Of a DNA stretch of 64,000 bases, positions 12,501-24,733 are shown one piece after another. Made by a program: the position numbers and the translations under genes. Source of the DNA: Narthecium ossifragum (taxonomy: Eukaryota > Streptophyta > Magnoliopsida > Dioscoreales > Nartheciaceae); NCBI GenBank assembly GCA_963920575.1, contig OY986971.1, positions 3,573,340 to 3,637,339 on the forward strand, in the 5' to 3' direction. A model generated the notes under the pieces. That model saw only the letters and a list, made by a program, of their open reading frames with translations, was not told the DNA's origin and searched no databases. Position 1 is the first letter of the stretch; each line of letters opens with the position of its first letter.

Positions 12501-15500
12501 GGAGTATAAATAAATCATGCACCTCATTTTTCTTTCCTTTAAAAGGTAGTTGTGCGAGTCCTAAAGCAATTTGCTTTTTGTTTGAAAATGTGAAGCATTC
12601 AGTTTCCATACCTGAGTAATGCATAGAACCATGATATGAGATCAAGCACACTTTTCTTATTATAAATTGTACTTTGGACTTTCAGGCATTTCGTTTTCCC
12701 TGCTTGGTTTGCTTTTTTGCTATTACCCAGTAATTGTTGTCCTGGTCAGCACGTACTAGCATGGATTGACATGTATCATGCCATTAAATCACTGGTACAA
12801 TGCCTGTATTAGGACTAACCTTGTGCTGCTACATGCATTAGCTCAGAAAAGTTTCGTGTAGCTGGCACAAAGTCTGTGCCCTGTGTCGGTATGTATGGTG
12901 TCTGCGAGAGACCAGCAAAACGATGTGCCACCTGCACAGCATTCTTTGCTATAACCTGTATGACACAACAGATACTTCAAAACGGGAATGACTGAGATTT
13001 TGTAGTTCATTGTGTAATTTGGAAATTATTGCTCATATGCACAGAACATTTTCATTTATTGATACATGTGTTGCGTGTGTGTGCAAATTCATGTGTGCAT
13101 GTGGGAACTCAGGCCTGATTTGGGATGAGGAATGGCTGAGAGATTTTCCAATTCCATTGTTTAATTTGGAAATGATTGCTGTTCCAAATCAGTCATATAT
13201 CAATTTGTCTGACTTCCCATGCGCACATGAATGACACACACCCTCAAACATGCATCAATGCACATTGATATGTTTTGCATATTTGTATAGGCATGTGCTG
13301 TTTGTTGTGTGACAAAGATTGTGTCAATCCCGGCAGGCCCATATGTCAAACTCAAGCAATTAATGTCAATCCACAATGTGTGTTTCCATGCATTTTTTAA
13401 GAACATGAATGTCTGGACTCTCGGTTATTTCTCAAATGGTATTGACCTTCTGAGGGTGTACAGTTAAGATCATATAGTCCGATGAATCATGAGGGTGGAT
13501 TGTTCCCTATCTAATCCAGATCTAATTGTTATAATCTCCTGCATCTTTTGTCAGGTACCAGTTGCAGTTCACTTTGATCATGGGAGCTCTAGAAATGAGC
13601 TTGCAGAGGCTCTTGAGTTGGTTTGTGCTAATTCTAGTCTTATGAGCTACTATGGTTGCCTTTATCAAGTTTAAGTAATCTTGATGGTGCAGTAAAATCT
13701 TTAAGTTCTAGGATATTATATGTAGTCTTACAAACAATATTTATTCAGTTGGTCGTCCCTTCCAGTAAATTTTGTTTCCTCAGAGAACTTCAATTGTTAT
13801 CTGTAATCATCCAGGGGTTTGATTCGGTCATGGTTGATGGTTCACAACTATCTTTTGTGGAAAATATTGCATACACAAAGCACATTTCAGTTTTGGCGCA
13901 TTCAAAAGGAATGCTGGTAGAAGCTGAACTTGGGCGACTACCAGGAACAGAAGATGACTTGACAGTTGAAGACTATGAGGCCAGATTTACTGATGTTACT
14001 CAAGTAAATATTTTCTTGAAACTTGAGGAACGGATAGTTGGAATATGCTTATTAAATTCGTAATAATTGGTGGCATATCTATTTTAGGCTCGAGATTTCA
14101 TTGATGAGACTTGCATTGATGCTCTAGCTGTTTGTATTGGAAATGTTCATGGAGCATACCCAGCTAGTGGCCCCAATCTCAAACTCAACCTGTTGAAGGT
14201 TAGTTTCTCTCTTCTCACAGGATTTCAGTTGCTTGACTGAAACTTTTATTTGTGGTGACCAGGCCAAATTAAAATAACAATCACGACATATTTGCTTGAG
14301 AATGTATATTGCATATCGTTTTCATGATAGCTCTTTTTCAGGTAAAATTGATTCATAGTCAAGTTTATATGCTATCCCTGTGTTGTTCAATCCAACTAAC
14401 AAATAAAGTGAAGCAATTGAAAGGCTCATGTGCACACACAGGGAAACGAAAAAGATCTTGTAATGATAGAAAAATTCAGAATTTATGCACATGTATCTCC
14501 TAGCCGATTAGAGAGTTCAACGGGAAGAGGAGCATCATGTGTTAAGGATAACAAATGTACTCAAATTGTACCCCTGATTGCGTTCGCTTCCCATTTCTTT
14601 CAAGGTGATTGTATACACCACATAAGCTTCTTAGTATACCGCACTATTAATTTTTTAAAATCCCCCATTATATCTCTATATGAAATGCCTAAAGTACCCA
14701 ATTATAAGTAAACCAAGCCTCTCCCTATTGCATGGTTTTCTCTATAAAACATATCAAGGATTGCCGCGCTGATGGTATGCATCGTGGCGACATGTCGTGC
14801 CTTTGGCCGGCACTTGCACATGACGCTAGCACCGACTTATTGCGCTGATGGCACAAGTGAATAAATGGGACAGATGGAGAGATAAGAGGGAGAAAAGGAT
14901 AAGAAGAGAAGGAAAAGGAGAGCCCAGAGAGAGGCGAGGAGGAGAAGAGTAGAAGAAGAGAAGGAAAAGGAGAGCCGATGATGATTCCGGCGTCGATTGG
15001 AAGATTTTGGCGCATTGGAGATCCCGTGGGGGCAGCCGGAGGGAGAGGAAAGAGGACTTCGTGGAGGTAGAAAGAGATTTAGGGTTAGGATATGATATAT
15101 ATTAAGTTGTGGGTAACGGGTTGCAGATGCAACCCATTTTATAACTCCAAAACCTGCTATTTTAAAGCGATCTCAACTTAACTTACCTGAAAGTTAACAA
15201 GTCTTGCCCTGACCTTGTTAACATATGCACCCTACTTTGCTGTGCCGGAGCCGGTCTCCCACCTGCTCGGTAAAGTCGGCCGGCGCAGTGTGAGGTGGCA
15301 TTGCTATCTGTGCGACCAGTACAGGGTCAGGAATAGGAGGAAGACCTGGACAATGGGAGTGGAGGAGAAGAGAGTGTCGGTAGAGTCAGGAGAAGCGTTG
15401 GAGACGGGCGGAGACTGACCGGTGACGGTGAAGTAGACCGGCAAGGAAGAAGATGATCGATAATGTCAGTTCAAGAGGACTCCCATTGGAAGGGAAGAAC

Positions 15501-17956
15501 TCAGCCTTTGAACAGCTCCTAGTAGTGGAGATTGAGCCTGATCATAACTAGGGTTTTCTCCAAATCATGGTCATGTTCTCTCAACATAATAGCCTATATA
15601 TGGGGAGAGAATTGAATACAGACAGAGACTGTATACATACTAAATCCAACTCAGTCTAGCCTAATCTGAGTCAAACTGGACTCAATCAACTCATAATAAT
15701 ATGATTATCAACTAAACCCAATACTAAGAAACTTACTAACTGACTTAACTTGCTAGCATAATTAACCAGGTAAGAACCCTAGTAAAACTGGATCAATAGT
15801 GGAAGGGCCCACTAGCGCCCAAGGCAAGGTCGTGCCAAGCTAGGGCGGGTCGACCTAGGTCTGCCTCGAGTCAGGTCATCGGGTCGGGTTAGACCCGTAT
15901 AACTAACAGATAGGGCTTCTAGTCACAACATAGCCACTTATTTTCTTGGACAGTTGGGGTGTTAGGATGGTTGCATAATATATCTACATTGAGGCTAGTG
16001 TATTTATTGGACTTGGGCAGGTATTAACTGTCCATGTTAATGATGCCACTTTTCTCTGCTCATGGTATGCATCATATCTATGTTGATGCTAGTCCATACA
16101 TGTTGGACTTGGCCAGGTGCTAAATTACTAATGCTTTCTGTCCATGTTATTGATGCCACTTTTGTTTACGCAGGACCTTCGTGCATTGACTTTGGAGAAA
16201 GGAGTGAGTTTAGTTCTGCATGGAGCGTCAGGTGTCCCCAATAAACTTATCAAGGTGAACTTTCTGCTCGAAGGAATTTAACTCTCTGACTTCTTTCATG
16301 AGCTAGTTGACCTGTCAATAGAAGTCAAGACATTCTGTCTCAACTCAAGTATCAAGAGCATCTCTATTTGGTTGTTTCTCGTTGGTATATGCCTAAATGT
16401 CAAAAAGAATAGCCTTCTCCTTCTCTATTAGGTTCTAACTTCATTAGTAATCACCTTAGGATTGTTCACTTGGGACTTGACAATGAACTTCTTGGCTCAA
16501 TACTACGATGTGTAAGCAGTTGTAATTACTTTGAGGAAGAGAGTGTTAAAATTCAGAAGTAACCTATGATAAATAAGGTGAATTTATTAAGTCGGGTGGA
16601 CAAGTTGCTGGGAGAGGCTTCTTCAAGTTGGGATCCAGGAAATGTTCAGGTTATGATTGTCAAGACTCAAGACTAGTAGAAAGTCAGCCATGGCTTTCAA
16701 GGATTGAGTATTTTGAACTATTCCAACTTCAAGGCAGAAGAGAAAAGCCAATGAGTAGTAAACCCCAGGAATAGCCGTTAGTGGACACCTACCACTTTTC
16801 ACCGGTTAGAGGCACTTGCAATAGTGTTAGAGAGCCCTTGGAAGCTATGTTCATTCCAGTTACAAGGACAAATAGATTCGATCTACTATAAACAAGTAGA
16901 TGGTGATTGCATAACTAGTAGCTAGTGGTTAGAACCGCCTGATGGTTGTTGCATGTTCCCATCGATGCCGCTAACCCCCTGGCACGGCAATCCATGTTGT
17001 CATCTATCAAGCTAAGTTGACCTAAAGTTCGACTTTCGCTAGACCAGAATGTTGAGCTTGAACATTTAAAATTGTGTATCAAGATTTTACTGGGTTGAGA
17101 TTTGAGCTAAACTCGAACACTATAAGCAGCTCACTTATTTGATACTTTGGTGAACAGTTTTCTAAGCATACTGGCCAACAAAGGCAAATGCTGAACTGTG
17201 GAGTTCTTTGTTACAGGGCCAAAACCAGTTCCTGGTGCTTAAACATCAAATGACAGTACATTAGATGCTGTGTGAGGTTCAGTAAGGCACATTAAGGCAT
17301 AGTAGGAATGTACGCTGGACTAGGACGCTAGTATCCCTTGCGGTGGAAGGTTATTGAGTTTTGACTGTTCCAACCAATTTTCCTGCTTTAGAAGTTTATG
17401 AGAAGACAGACCACCAATTTGACTGTAATAACTCCATTCAGAATCCCAATGCAGAAAAGGAGCAAGGGCAGACATCATGCTTATACTTTGACGTTTTTGG
17501 TTTCGTTGTTATCTTATGCTCAAGCTTCATATCTGCCCAAGGACCATAGGTTCTAAGTATCATCTGCATATTTGGTGATTGTAGCTGAACCAACTCGATG
17601 CATCTTTTATCTATGTCATGACTTCATATAGATTTCGCGACAGCTCTGCTTGCATAACTAGACCAAAAGATGAATGCTGCTGCACCAATCATACTAATGT
17701 GGATTAAAAAGAAAAGGAAATAAGCTGCTAAGCCTTGATGTTGTTTTCTGAGCAGGAATGCATAGAGCTAGGTGTGAGGAAGTTCAACGTGAACACGGAA
17801 GTTCGGAATGCATACTTGGAATCGTTGCGGAAGCCCAACAAAGATCTGGTTCATGTGATGGCATCTGCAAAGGAAGCGATGAAAGCTGTGATTGAAGCGA
17901 AAATGCAGCTTTTTGGTTCAGCTGGAAAAGCATTGGCAGTAGCATCCAGCGAATAA
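6586..17956 (+). CDS. Kinase/class II ketose-bisphosphate aldolase fusion protein, 3' part of gene (14 exons, 530 codons visible)
   Basis: Exons: 6586-6654, 6877-7047, 7137-7184, 7331-7472, 8188-8285, 9018-9162, 9255-9340, 9410-9520, 12238-12312, 13555-13620, 13815-14003, 14088-14198, 16174-16254, 17756-17956 (TAA). All junctions are GT-AG and all phases agree. The first seven exons encode the C-terminal half of a four-carbon acid sugar kinase (DUF1537) domain: NAASERDVAVFAAGMIQ, GGLIVVGSYVPKTTKQ, KGGITSSDLATKAL, GPGSRHPGIPYIVFPGNVG. From 9410 a zinc class II aldolase follows: GYAVGAFNVYNLEG, HFDHG (metal-binding His), VEAELGRLPGTED, GNVHGAYPASGPNL, LVLHGASG, KFNVNTEV. In plants this protein also has two N-terminal 6-phosphogluconate/3-hydroxyisobutyrate dehydrogenase-like domains (about 1370 residues in all). 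Those and the kinase N-terminus must lie upstream of the window, behind an intron over 6.5 kb long, or be lost. Metabolic substrate in plants is not established. Confidence 0.93.
10363..11994. mobile_element. hAT-type element inserted in an aldolase intron (1632 bp)
   Basis: Termini are CAAGGATTTCCATACCGG on the left and the complement of CATGGATTGCCATGCCGG on the right (15 of 18 matching). Both sides are flanked by an exact 8-bp direct repeat CTGCCGAC (10355-10362 and 11995-12002), the length expected of hAT insertions. The interior has CCGGTAC/GTGCCGG-rich ends, about 600 bp of near-pure purine sequence (10500-11110), a repeated (GTGAGTGAGTGCA)-type segment near 11215-11270, AT-rich sequence, and a short frame at 11511-11659. 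There is no recognisable transposase. It lies in the 2.7-kb intron between the 9410-9520 and 12238-12312 exons and leaves splice sites untouched. Confidence 0.75.
11511..11659 (+). pseudogene. Unidentified coding-like fragment inside the intronic hAT element
   Basis: A frame reading ...YQPHQIEVVTIQAPET and then DFQRDAAEYQSLIREFEVY, ending in a TAG, has protein-like composition in the middle of AT-rich and purine-rich sequence. It has no start codon and I do not recognise the family. It could be the tail of the lost transposase or a captured host exon. Confidence 0.3.
14740..15930. mobile_element. Retroelement-derived insertion in an aldolase intron
   Basis: This stretch lies in the intron between the 14088-14198 and 16174-16254 exons. 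It combines a GA-rich zone (14860-15070), a GC-rich zone (15240-15430) and an AT-rich tail (15590-15790) ending in a GGTCGACC/GGTCGGGT block. The tail resembles the LTR-like tails at 2360-2809 and 52980-53372 (short ACAGAG, AACTCA and AAACTTAC blocks in the same order). No coding frame and no clean ends were found. Confidence 0.35.
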
Positions 17957-18451
17957 CTTGATGCCTTTCTAAGTAGTTAAGATGCAGTAAGTACACCTCA
18001 TTCTGAGTTGGCAGTTGAATTCATCCCTATTTGTTCCTATTACATTCTAGACGGACGGAAGTTCTTCCCTCTGGTGATTTGATGATATTTACTTCGCTTA
18101 TTACCGAGATTTCTTGTTGCAACTCTTAAGACTTGCTCATAAATGAGTTTCATGTTTCAAGGACCTACCAATGGCCATCTTTCACATTCTTTTCTTTCCG
18201 TGTCATGAAACTTCATTCAACATGATCACTATGGATATTCCGAACATTTTGATGTGTTTCATTGTCTTGAGCATGAATGGCAGTAGAGGACAATCAAGTC
18301 TAGGGAAAGGCAGATAAACAAATTTGACTAGTTTTGTAAGTTGGGGTACCATTGACACTTTTTTCTTGAGGTTACAAATGTTGCAATTCGACGAAACTTG
18401 AGGTTCAGGGTTGTAAATCATTGTTTTTAGTCTAAAATAATTTGTTTTTTC
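17957..18451. other. 3' flank of the aldolase gene
   Basis: The stretch after the TAA is AT-rich and presumably contains the 3' UTR. No strong canonical AATAAA is placed well enough to call the cleavage site. No other gene is visible. Confidence 0.4.
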
Positions 18452-18783
18452 GGGGCTCGTTTGATACGGGGTAAGTTTATTCCGGGTTAAGGAATTTTGG
18501 GTTAGAAAAAATGAGAATAAAATAGTAATGGTTATTTGAAATAAGAAAAAGTGGAAATAAAGCAGTGATAATTATTTGAAATAAAAAAAGCGAAAATAAA
18601 GTAGTAATGATTATTTAAAATAAAAAAAATGAGAATAAAATAGTAATGATTACTTGAAATAAGAAAAAGTAAAGTAATAGAAATAGATGGAATTAGGATA
18701 AATGGATAATAATTATTTAAAATATAAAAAAAATATTTTAAGATAATAATGAGAATCCCCTAGTCCCGTACCAAATGAGCCCT
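18452..18783. mobile_element. MITE-like element with internal tandem repeats
   Basis: Left end GGGCTCGTTTGATACGGG and right end (complement) GGGCTCATTTGGTACGGG match at 16 of 18 positions. The interior is AT-rich and made of four to five imperfect copies of a 40-46 bp unit (TAATGATTATTTGAAATAA followed by AAAAAG and GAAAATAAA variants) from about 18510 to 18680. No clean target duplication was found, so the superfamily is uncertain. Confidence 0.5.
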
Positions 18784-19199
18784 CATGATTTCAACAAAGA
18801 AAGAACATACTATCTATAAATGCTACTTTTCCACTTTCAAGTGCCCATCCAACATGGTCATCACTCATCACCGGAGCTCTTAATAACTGATAACTTTCCA
18901 TTGGCTCAATAGGTTAAAAAAATTATATATATATTTATTTACGTATATTGCCTGTAAGATTCTTTCAATGTGTCATGTGTGAGGGAGATTTGAAACCTTA
19001 GATTGCTTGCCTTAAAAGGAGAATCCCATTCCCCAATGTGAGGAGCTCCCACTTTAACTCAAAAACACCAAAGAGGGCCTGAAAAAAGAAACAGCCCAAT
19101 TTAGTAAACATGTGGGTGGAAAACTCATAAAAAAAAGAAGAAAATCTTTTGGATCCCAAACTCCCCTCCAAAACCATTTTGAATTTTGAAACAAGTGGA

Positions 19200-19765
19200 G
19201 ATTGGAAATTACATATAATGACCACTCTGCCCTTCCAATAAATCCTCTCTAAGTGGCACTTCAGTAAATATTCCAAAGATATTGTCCATCATGAATGGGT
19301 CATCATAACAAAGATTTAAATGTGATAATGGCCATTCTCCCCTTCCAATAAATCCTCTCCTTGGTGTCGCTCTGTGTAAATAAATCAAATAATGCCCATT
19401 TTTTGAATTATTTAAACTAAAATTCCATGTGACCATCCTGAATACATAGAAAATTTTGTCCATTTTAAAATGTGAAACTAGTGAAATAATATCTCTCTTA
19501 AGTGGCATTTCCTTTAAATAAATCAAAGAATAAAAATATATCCATTTTTTTGAATTTTGTGAAATGAGACTAAAATTCTATAATGACCATTATGCCCTTC
19601 CAATCAATCCTCCTCTCCACAGTGGCACTTCCGTAAATAAGTCGTCGAAATTCAAAACTAAAGAATATTAAAATCCAACCCTTGGTGGCACTTTCAGTAA
19701 AATAAACCAAAGTTCTTGTCCATTTCCCAAACCACCTCAGTGGCACTCTCAGTAAATTAGTCAAA
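19200..19765. repeat. Imperfect tandem repeat upstream of the HMGA gene
   Basis: A degenerate unit of roughly 90-130 bp is repeated about five times. Its recognisable cores are CCCTTCCAATAAATCCTCTC, GTGGCACTTCAGTAAATA and a TTGTCCATTTT stretch. Cores are seen near 19232/19250, 19340/19362, 19500, 19600/19621, 19685 and 19738. The array ends about 370 bp before the HMGA start codon. Confidence 0.6.
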
Positions 19766-20134
19766 GATTTAATCGATTCCATCTCCACGTCACCGATCCG
19801 CGTGACGCCTCATCTGCTCGTCCTCACCGTCCGCTCTCGGCACAGTGTCGGTATCCAGACCGTTCATTCTCACTCCGAAAAGAAGCACCATCCCCTTCTT
19901 TGTTTATCCGCTCTTCTACTTTAGTTTTTTAGTGTGTTTTTTAACAGTTTCCCCCTCTTTTCTCTCTTTTGTTTTTTTTCGGTCCTTCTCTCTTCTCCCC
20001 CACTCCTCGATCCATCTCCAGCTCCCATTTATTTTAAATAAATCCCTCCTCACCTCTCGGCTTCCCATCCTCAACCCAACTAAACCCTAGCTTTCTCCTC
20101 TCTCTCTCTCACACACACACACTTCGCTTTCGCC

Positions 20135-20803
20135 ATGGAAGCCACTGATGAAGCTGAGAAGCCTTCCTCGCTGCCGCCTTACTCCGAGGTAACACTCCGG
20201 GAGTGAAAAGATTCGTTCTTGGTCTTGAATTCTTTGAGCTCTTTTAGGGTATGCTGCATTTGTGGGGTCGTGAATTGTGTTGTTTTGGTTTTGGAGCAGA
20301 TGATCCTGGCGGCGATCGCGGCGCTGGACGAGAAGGCCGGGTCGAACAAGTCGGCGATATCGAAGTACATGGAGGAGACGTACGGGGATCTGCCGCCGTC
20401 GCACTCGGCGCTGCTGACGGCGAACCTGGCGAAGATGAAGGAGGACGGGGAGCTTTTGATGGTCAAGAACAACTATATGCTCCCGGGGTCTGATTTGCCG
20501 CCCAAGCGGGGTCGGGGGAGGCCGCCCAAGCCCAAGACGCCGCTGCCTCCCGGCACTGAGCTCCCCCCGCCCAGACCCCGTGGGCGCCCGCCCAAACCGA
20601 AAGACCCCCTTGCGGCTGCCGTCGCCAAGGCGTCGAGCGGCTTGCCCAAGCGGCGCGGCCGCCCGCCCAAGAAGGCACGACCGGCGGGGGCGGCGCCTGC
20701 CTCAGCGCCTGCAGCGGCGGGTGGGGCGCCTGCTGGGGTTAAGAGGGGGAGAGGTAGACCCCCTAAGGTTAAGCCGCAGTTTACGGATGTGGGTTTCACT
20801 TGA
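20135..20803 (+). CDS. HMGA: HMGA-type DNA-binding protein (H1/H5 domain plus four AT-hooks), 185 residues
   Basis: Exon 1 is 20135-20188 (18 codons, ATG in the context GCCATGG) and exon 2 is 20300-20803 (TGA), with a 111-bp GT-AG intron in phase 0. Residues about 13-82 form a linker-histone-like winged helix (YSEMILAAIAALDEKAGSNK, SAISKYMEETYGDLP, LLTANLAKMKEDGELL). Four AT-hooks follow: GRGRPPKPK, RPRGRPPKPK, KRRGRPPKKA and KRGRGRPPKVK, separated by proline- and alanine-rich linkers. This is the layout of plant HMGA (HMG-I/Y) proteins, nuclear architectural factors that bind the minor groove of AT-rich DNA; usual length is about 170-210 residues. The leader is CT-rich with a CA run just before the ATG, and a TTTAAATAAAT near 20033 could be a weak TATA element. 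Exon 2 is much GC-richer than its surroundings. Confidence 0.93.
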
Positions 20804-23800
20804 CCGAGGCTACTTAGGATGCTAGGGAATGGGAGAGATGGTGGTTCTTGGATGCTAATTAGTTTGATCCTTTGCTCTTCTTTGGTTTCTATTTTCAATT
20901 TGTTGTGAGTGGGTTAGGTTTAATGGTTACTTTGGTGGGTGACTGTATTTGTAACTTGTGTGTACATTAGGCAGGCAGGCAAGCTGTGGAAGATGACTAT
21001 GGTATTGAAAATGACTGACTTGACGGTACTCTTTCTCAGCGTTTACTTTCTCTTTTTCTGTATCTTTTTGTTGATGAAGACTGGTGGCTGTTCATTTGAT
21101 GAAGAACTACTGTTTCTTGAGTCAATTGATGCAAAATGATTCTTGGATGGGATTCGTAGATGTGAAAATTTTTACCTCAAGTGTAACGTGCTGTTGAGAG
21201 TAAGGGTGGATGAGACTTTGGAGCTTAATTTGGAAGCAATTCTGCTGATTTTGTGTTCTATGTCATTTATTGAGTTGCATGTGGCAGGAATAACATGCTG
21301 ATATTTTGATGAAATTGAATTGCTGAGTATGTTGTTGAGCCAAATGTATCCACTGGTTAGGAGTGCCTGTTCAGACTATTGTGTGTTGAATATTCTAAGG
21401 AAGCTTTTGGAGAAAAAAATTTACAGCTTGTATAGTGGTTCTGGTATTGATTTTTGTTTATCATTAGTAGGCCATGAATGAGAATGCCTTATTAAAGATA
21501 CTGCTATCTCTTATAGAGAGTTTCAGTGGTCTTGGGTTTCATTTATTGGTTTTAGTTTATAGTGGAAATGTAGTCATCCTTTGTCTAATATGACTCTTTG
21601 TATTTAAAAGGCTTGAATTGTGGTGTTTATCATTAGTATTTCCATCTTTTCCAGGTCTCCATGTTGTATGTTCAGTCTTTGACAATACACATGCAGTTTT
21701 GCCCTACATGGTACCATAAAGGTTCTTTCTCTCCATAAAAGTACAGATTACAGACAGAACTTCTATGGGTGTTCATGGATCAATGCTGCTTATATCCAAT
21801 TGAATCATTTCAAAGGTTGTGCTTGTGCAGATAGTTATGCTAGATTGTTCATAGTGGGTTCTATTGTTGATTATTAACAAAGTGCCTTCTTGAACCTGGC
21901 TGTCATTTCTTGTATGATTCCTGATAATCATCCTATTCCTGTTTGATTTGTTGTAACTTATCTTATACAAAAACTATTATTTGAGATGCACACCTTTTAT
22001 GGCTAGAATTGTCTGTAGAATATATTGTATGCACCTTTTGGCACTTATGGCTTTATTACTATATACTTGTTAATAGTTTCCGTGGATTTCAAATGTTTGA
22101 AGAAAGAAGATGATTTTTTGGTCCTTGATTTTAGATGTTTATAGTTTCCGTGGTTTTCTTCTTGTCTTTAGTTGTTCATGTTCTCTCATTTGATCTTTGC
22201 TTCCTTAAAGGCATGGGGATGGATCATCACCTTTTATCCCTCTTTGTTTTCTCATTTTGTAGTAAGAGACTGCAGGTGAAAATCATAAATGAATGTCTTT
22301 TAACTATTTGCTAAATATGTTATTGATGCCTAATCAATTTGATGATGCTGTCGGGTGATAAGAAATGACAGAGAAAAGTGACTATAAGGTATGCCTGCCT
22401 TGACTGATTAATGTATTTTCACTTGCTTTACAGTATGTTTTGTTTCTTGTGCAGTACATCTTGCTCCTGTAATGTTATAATAATATCTGTTTTGTTAGAC
22501 GCAAGAAATTAACTTTTGGTTTTTTTTGGCATAATTTTAAGTAATGCTCAGCTTGACTCGGCATTTTGAGAGTTGCTAAAAATCCCCACATTGCTTTTGA
22601 GCAAGATAGTGATGTGCTGTAAAATATGGACGCGAGACTTGCAGTAGGAGGCCTGTATTTTTTGTTGCATAGTTCAAGCTCCTAGAACTTGGAAGTTCGC
22701 TAAAGAAAGTTTTTGGACAAAAGAGAATAATGTTGTTGCATAGTTCAAGCTCCTAGAACAAGTCATTGCTAGAATGAGGAATTACCTTGGATGCGAGAGT
22801 AATAGAGGATCTTATGCCTAGTCTTGTATTGTTGTTTGGTTTGACGAGTCTATTAAACTCATTAGTATTAACATGATTGAAGAAATGTGTTTGGTTGTAA
22901 AGCATATTAAAGTCCCGCATTACCTAGACTTCTGCCCTTTTGATATGCAAAATCTGATATCGTCTTTCTTCCCAAGTATTGAGTAATAGTTCTGTAATCA
23001 CATTAAAGGTTCACTTGTTGTTTTTCATTGCCAGGGTTGGAGCTAAATAGGGTTCCAAAGATGTTGTATTAACTTGTTTATTGGTTGCTGTCTTTTGATT
23101 TCTCTCGAAGATGGTGACCATCTGGTTTAGTATATGAGGTATCAACAAGGAGCTATTAATGTTGTAAATGGGTTATACGCTTTAATGCTGTCATAATTCT
23201 TGGATGATTGTGATGGAGGTGATGGTTTTGGAGTAGGTAAGTTAAAAAATTTATGTATGCTAGGTTAGGAGTTCTTAGTATCCTTATTCTTTTGTTTAAG
23301 TAACCCCCCTTTGGCGTGCTATTACATAGGTATGATAGTGATTCAGGGTTACAATTTCATGTCATAGTTGTTCATACATAAGCTTTGAGATTATGGATAG
23401 AAAGTGCTCATGTTAATCGAAATCACGACGACTGCATTGTGACATTAGGTTAAGCATGTGGTACCTGCGAAGACTTGCCGATGATTGGCGATTGCTCATT
23501 TTTTTTCTTCTTTTATACAAGTCTCATCTGATGCCTGTTATGATATCTGAGAATGTATCTTGAATAAATTGGTAGTAATCTATCTTAAACCTCTCTTGTA
23601 GGACATGTTTGATGCTATAGTGAATTTTGTTAGCATGCCATTTTGTTTTCATAATTGTTGATTTTTGCTTCGACAGAGCTGTTTGTGCTTCCATTTCTTT
23701 TATTTGCTCACTTTTCTACTGTCATTAAGGTAATTTTTGAGCTTGACTTGACCGAGGAAATAAGTCCTGGTGGACTTTTCTTTTCACTTTCATGGGTGAA

Positions 23801-24733
23801 TCGATTCTCTTTTGAATCTGATTCAATGTCGTCTTCGACTTCTACAATAATTTTTTGGGATATTTGAAATTTGAGACATGATTGATGAAGATCAATGAAC
23901 TATTTCAATGCACTATTTAAGAATTTTTATTGGAGTCATTTGTGATGTGACATTAGTGTAGGGGTTTCTTTTGGTGATGATAGAGGAAATGTAATCGAAC
24001 TAAGTTGACAATGAAGCCTTTAATTGATTTTTTCAAAGTCAACTATTGACTTGGTTTTCTAAAGTCATTCTCCAAGTCATATAAGGTGAACACTAGACTG
24101 GGTTATGATGGCTTGGATCATTCATAGAGCTATGTTGAAATAATACTAGAAGACCTTGAAAATTGGCTCACCAAGATAATCCAAACAAAAATTGCTGAAT
24201 CGAGCAACTATAGACTATAGTGCTGCAATTTTTTAACAAATCAAGAGGAAGAGATATCATATAGTAAATGCCCATTGGCTGTTTCTCTTGCAACAAAATC
24301 TCATTTTACTTTGCATCTGAAATTCCAAGGATTATACAAATATTCCAAGTTGTAAAAAGTAGAGCAGTCAAAGAACTATACACCTTACACAATTCTTTCA
24401 TGACCCACCTCATCAACCCATAAGGAATTCATGTACACCATCTCAGTATAAAGACCATAGCATGAACAGCATTGCGACCAATTGACTAAAGAATCTAACA
24501 AGATCAAAGTACCCCTAACCTTGCAAGGCCTGGACATCGTCTTTTTAATTCTTCCAATGCTCAGGTTTGATCCCTTAACTAAAACGTGGGATGTGATACG
24601 ATGAACAACTAAGTCAAGTGGTTAGAAGACACTGAAAGAAAAAAAAAAAACTTCGAATGTCTATCGAACATCGTCTGTGAATCTTTACCTGTTGGAAACA
24701 CTACACTGCCTCTGAGTGTAATGGCTGCTCAAC
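20804..24733. other. Gene-free spacer between convergent HMGA and FAB1C-type genes
   Basis: About 3.9 kb of T-rich sequence. It must contain the 3' UTRs of both flanking genes. All open frames are under about 75 codons and none resembles a known family. A 27-bp direct repeat (TTGTTGCATAGTTCAAGC... at 22662 and 22733) is the only clear structure. Confidence 0.5.
22662..22759. repeat. 27-bp direct repeat, two copies 71 bp apart
   Basis: The segment TTGTTGCATAGTTCAAGC plus CTCCTAGAAC occurs at 22662-22688 and again at 22733-22759, with unrelated sequence between. It is probably a partial tandem duplication or the edges of a lost insertion. Confidence 0.6.

Noticed and set aside
20463..20898. 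Minus-strand open frames opposite the HMGA gene
   Set aside because: They are mirror images of GC-rich AT-hook coding sequence, with no independent evidence.
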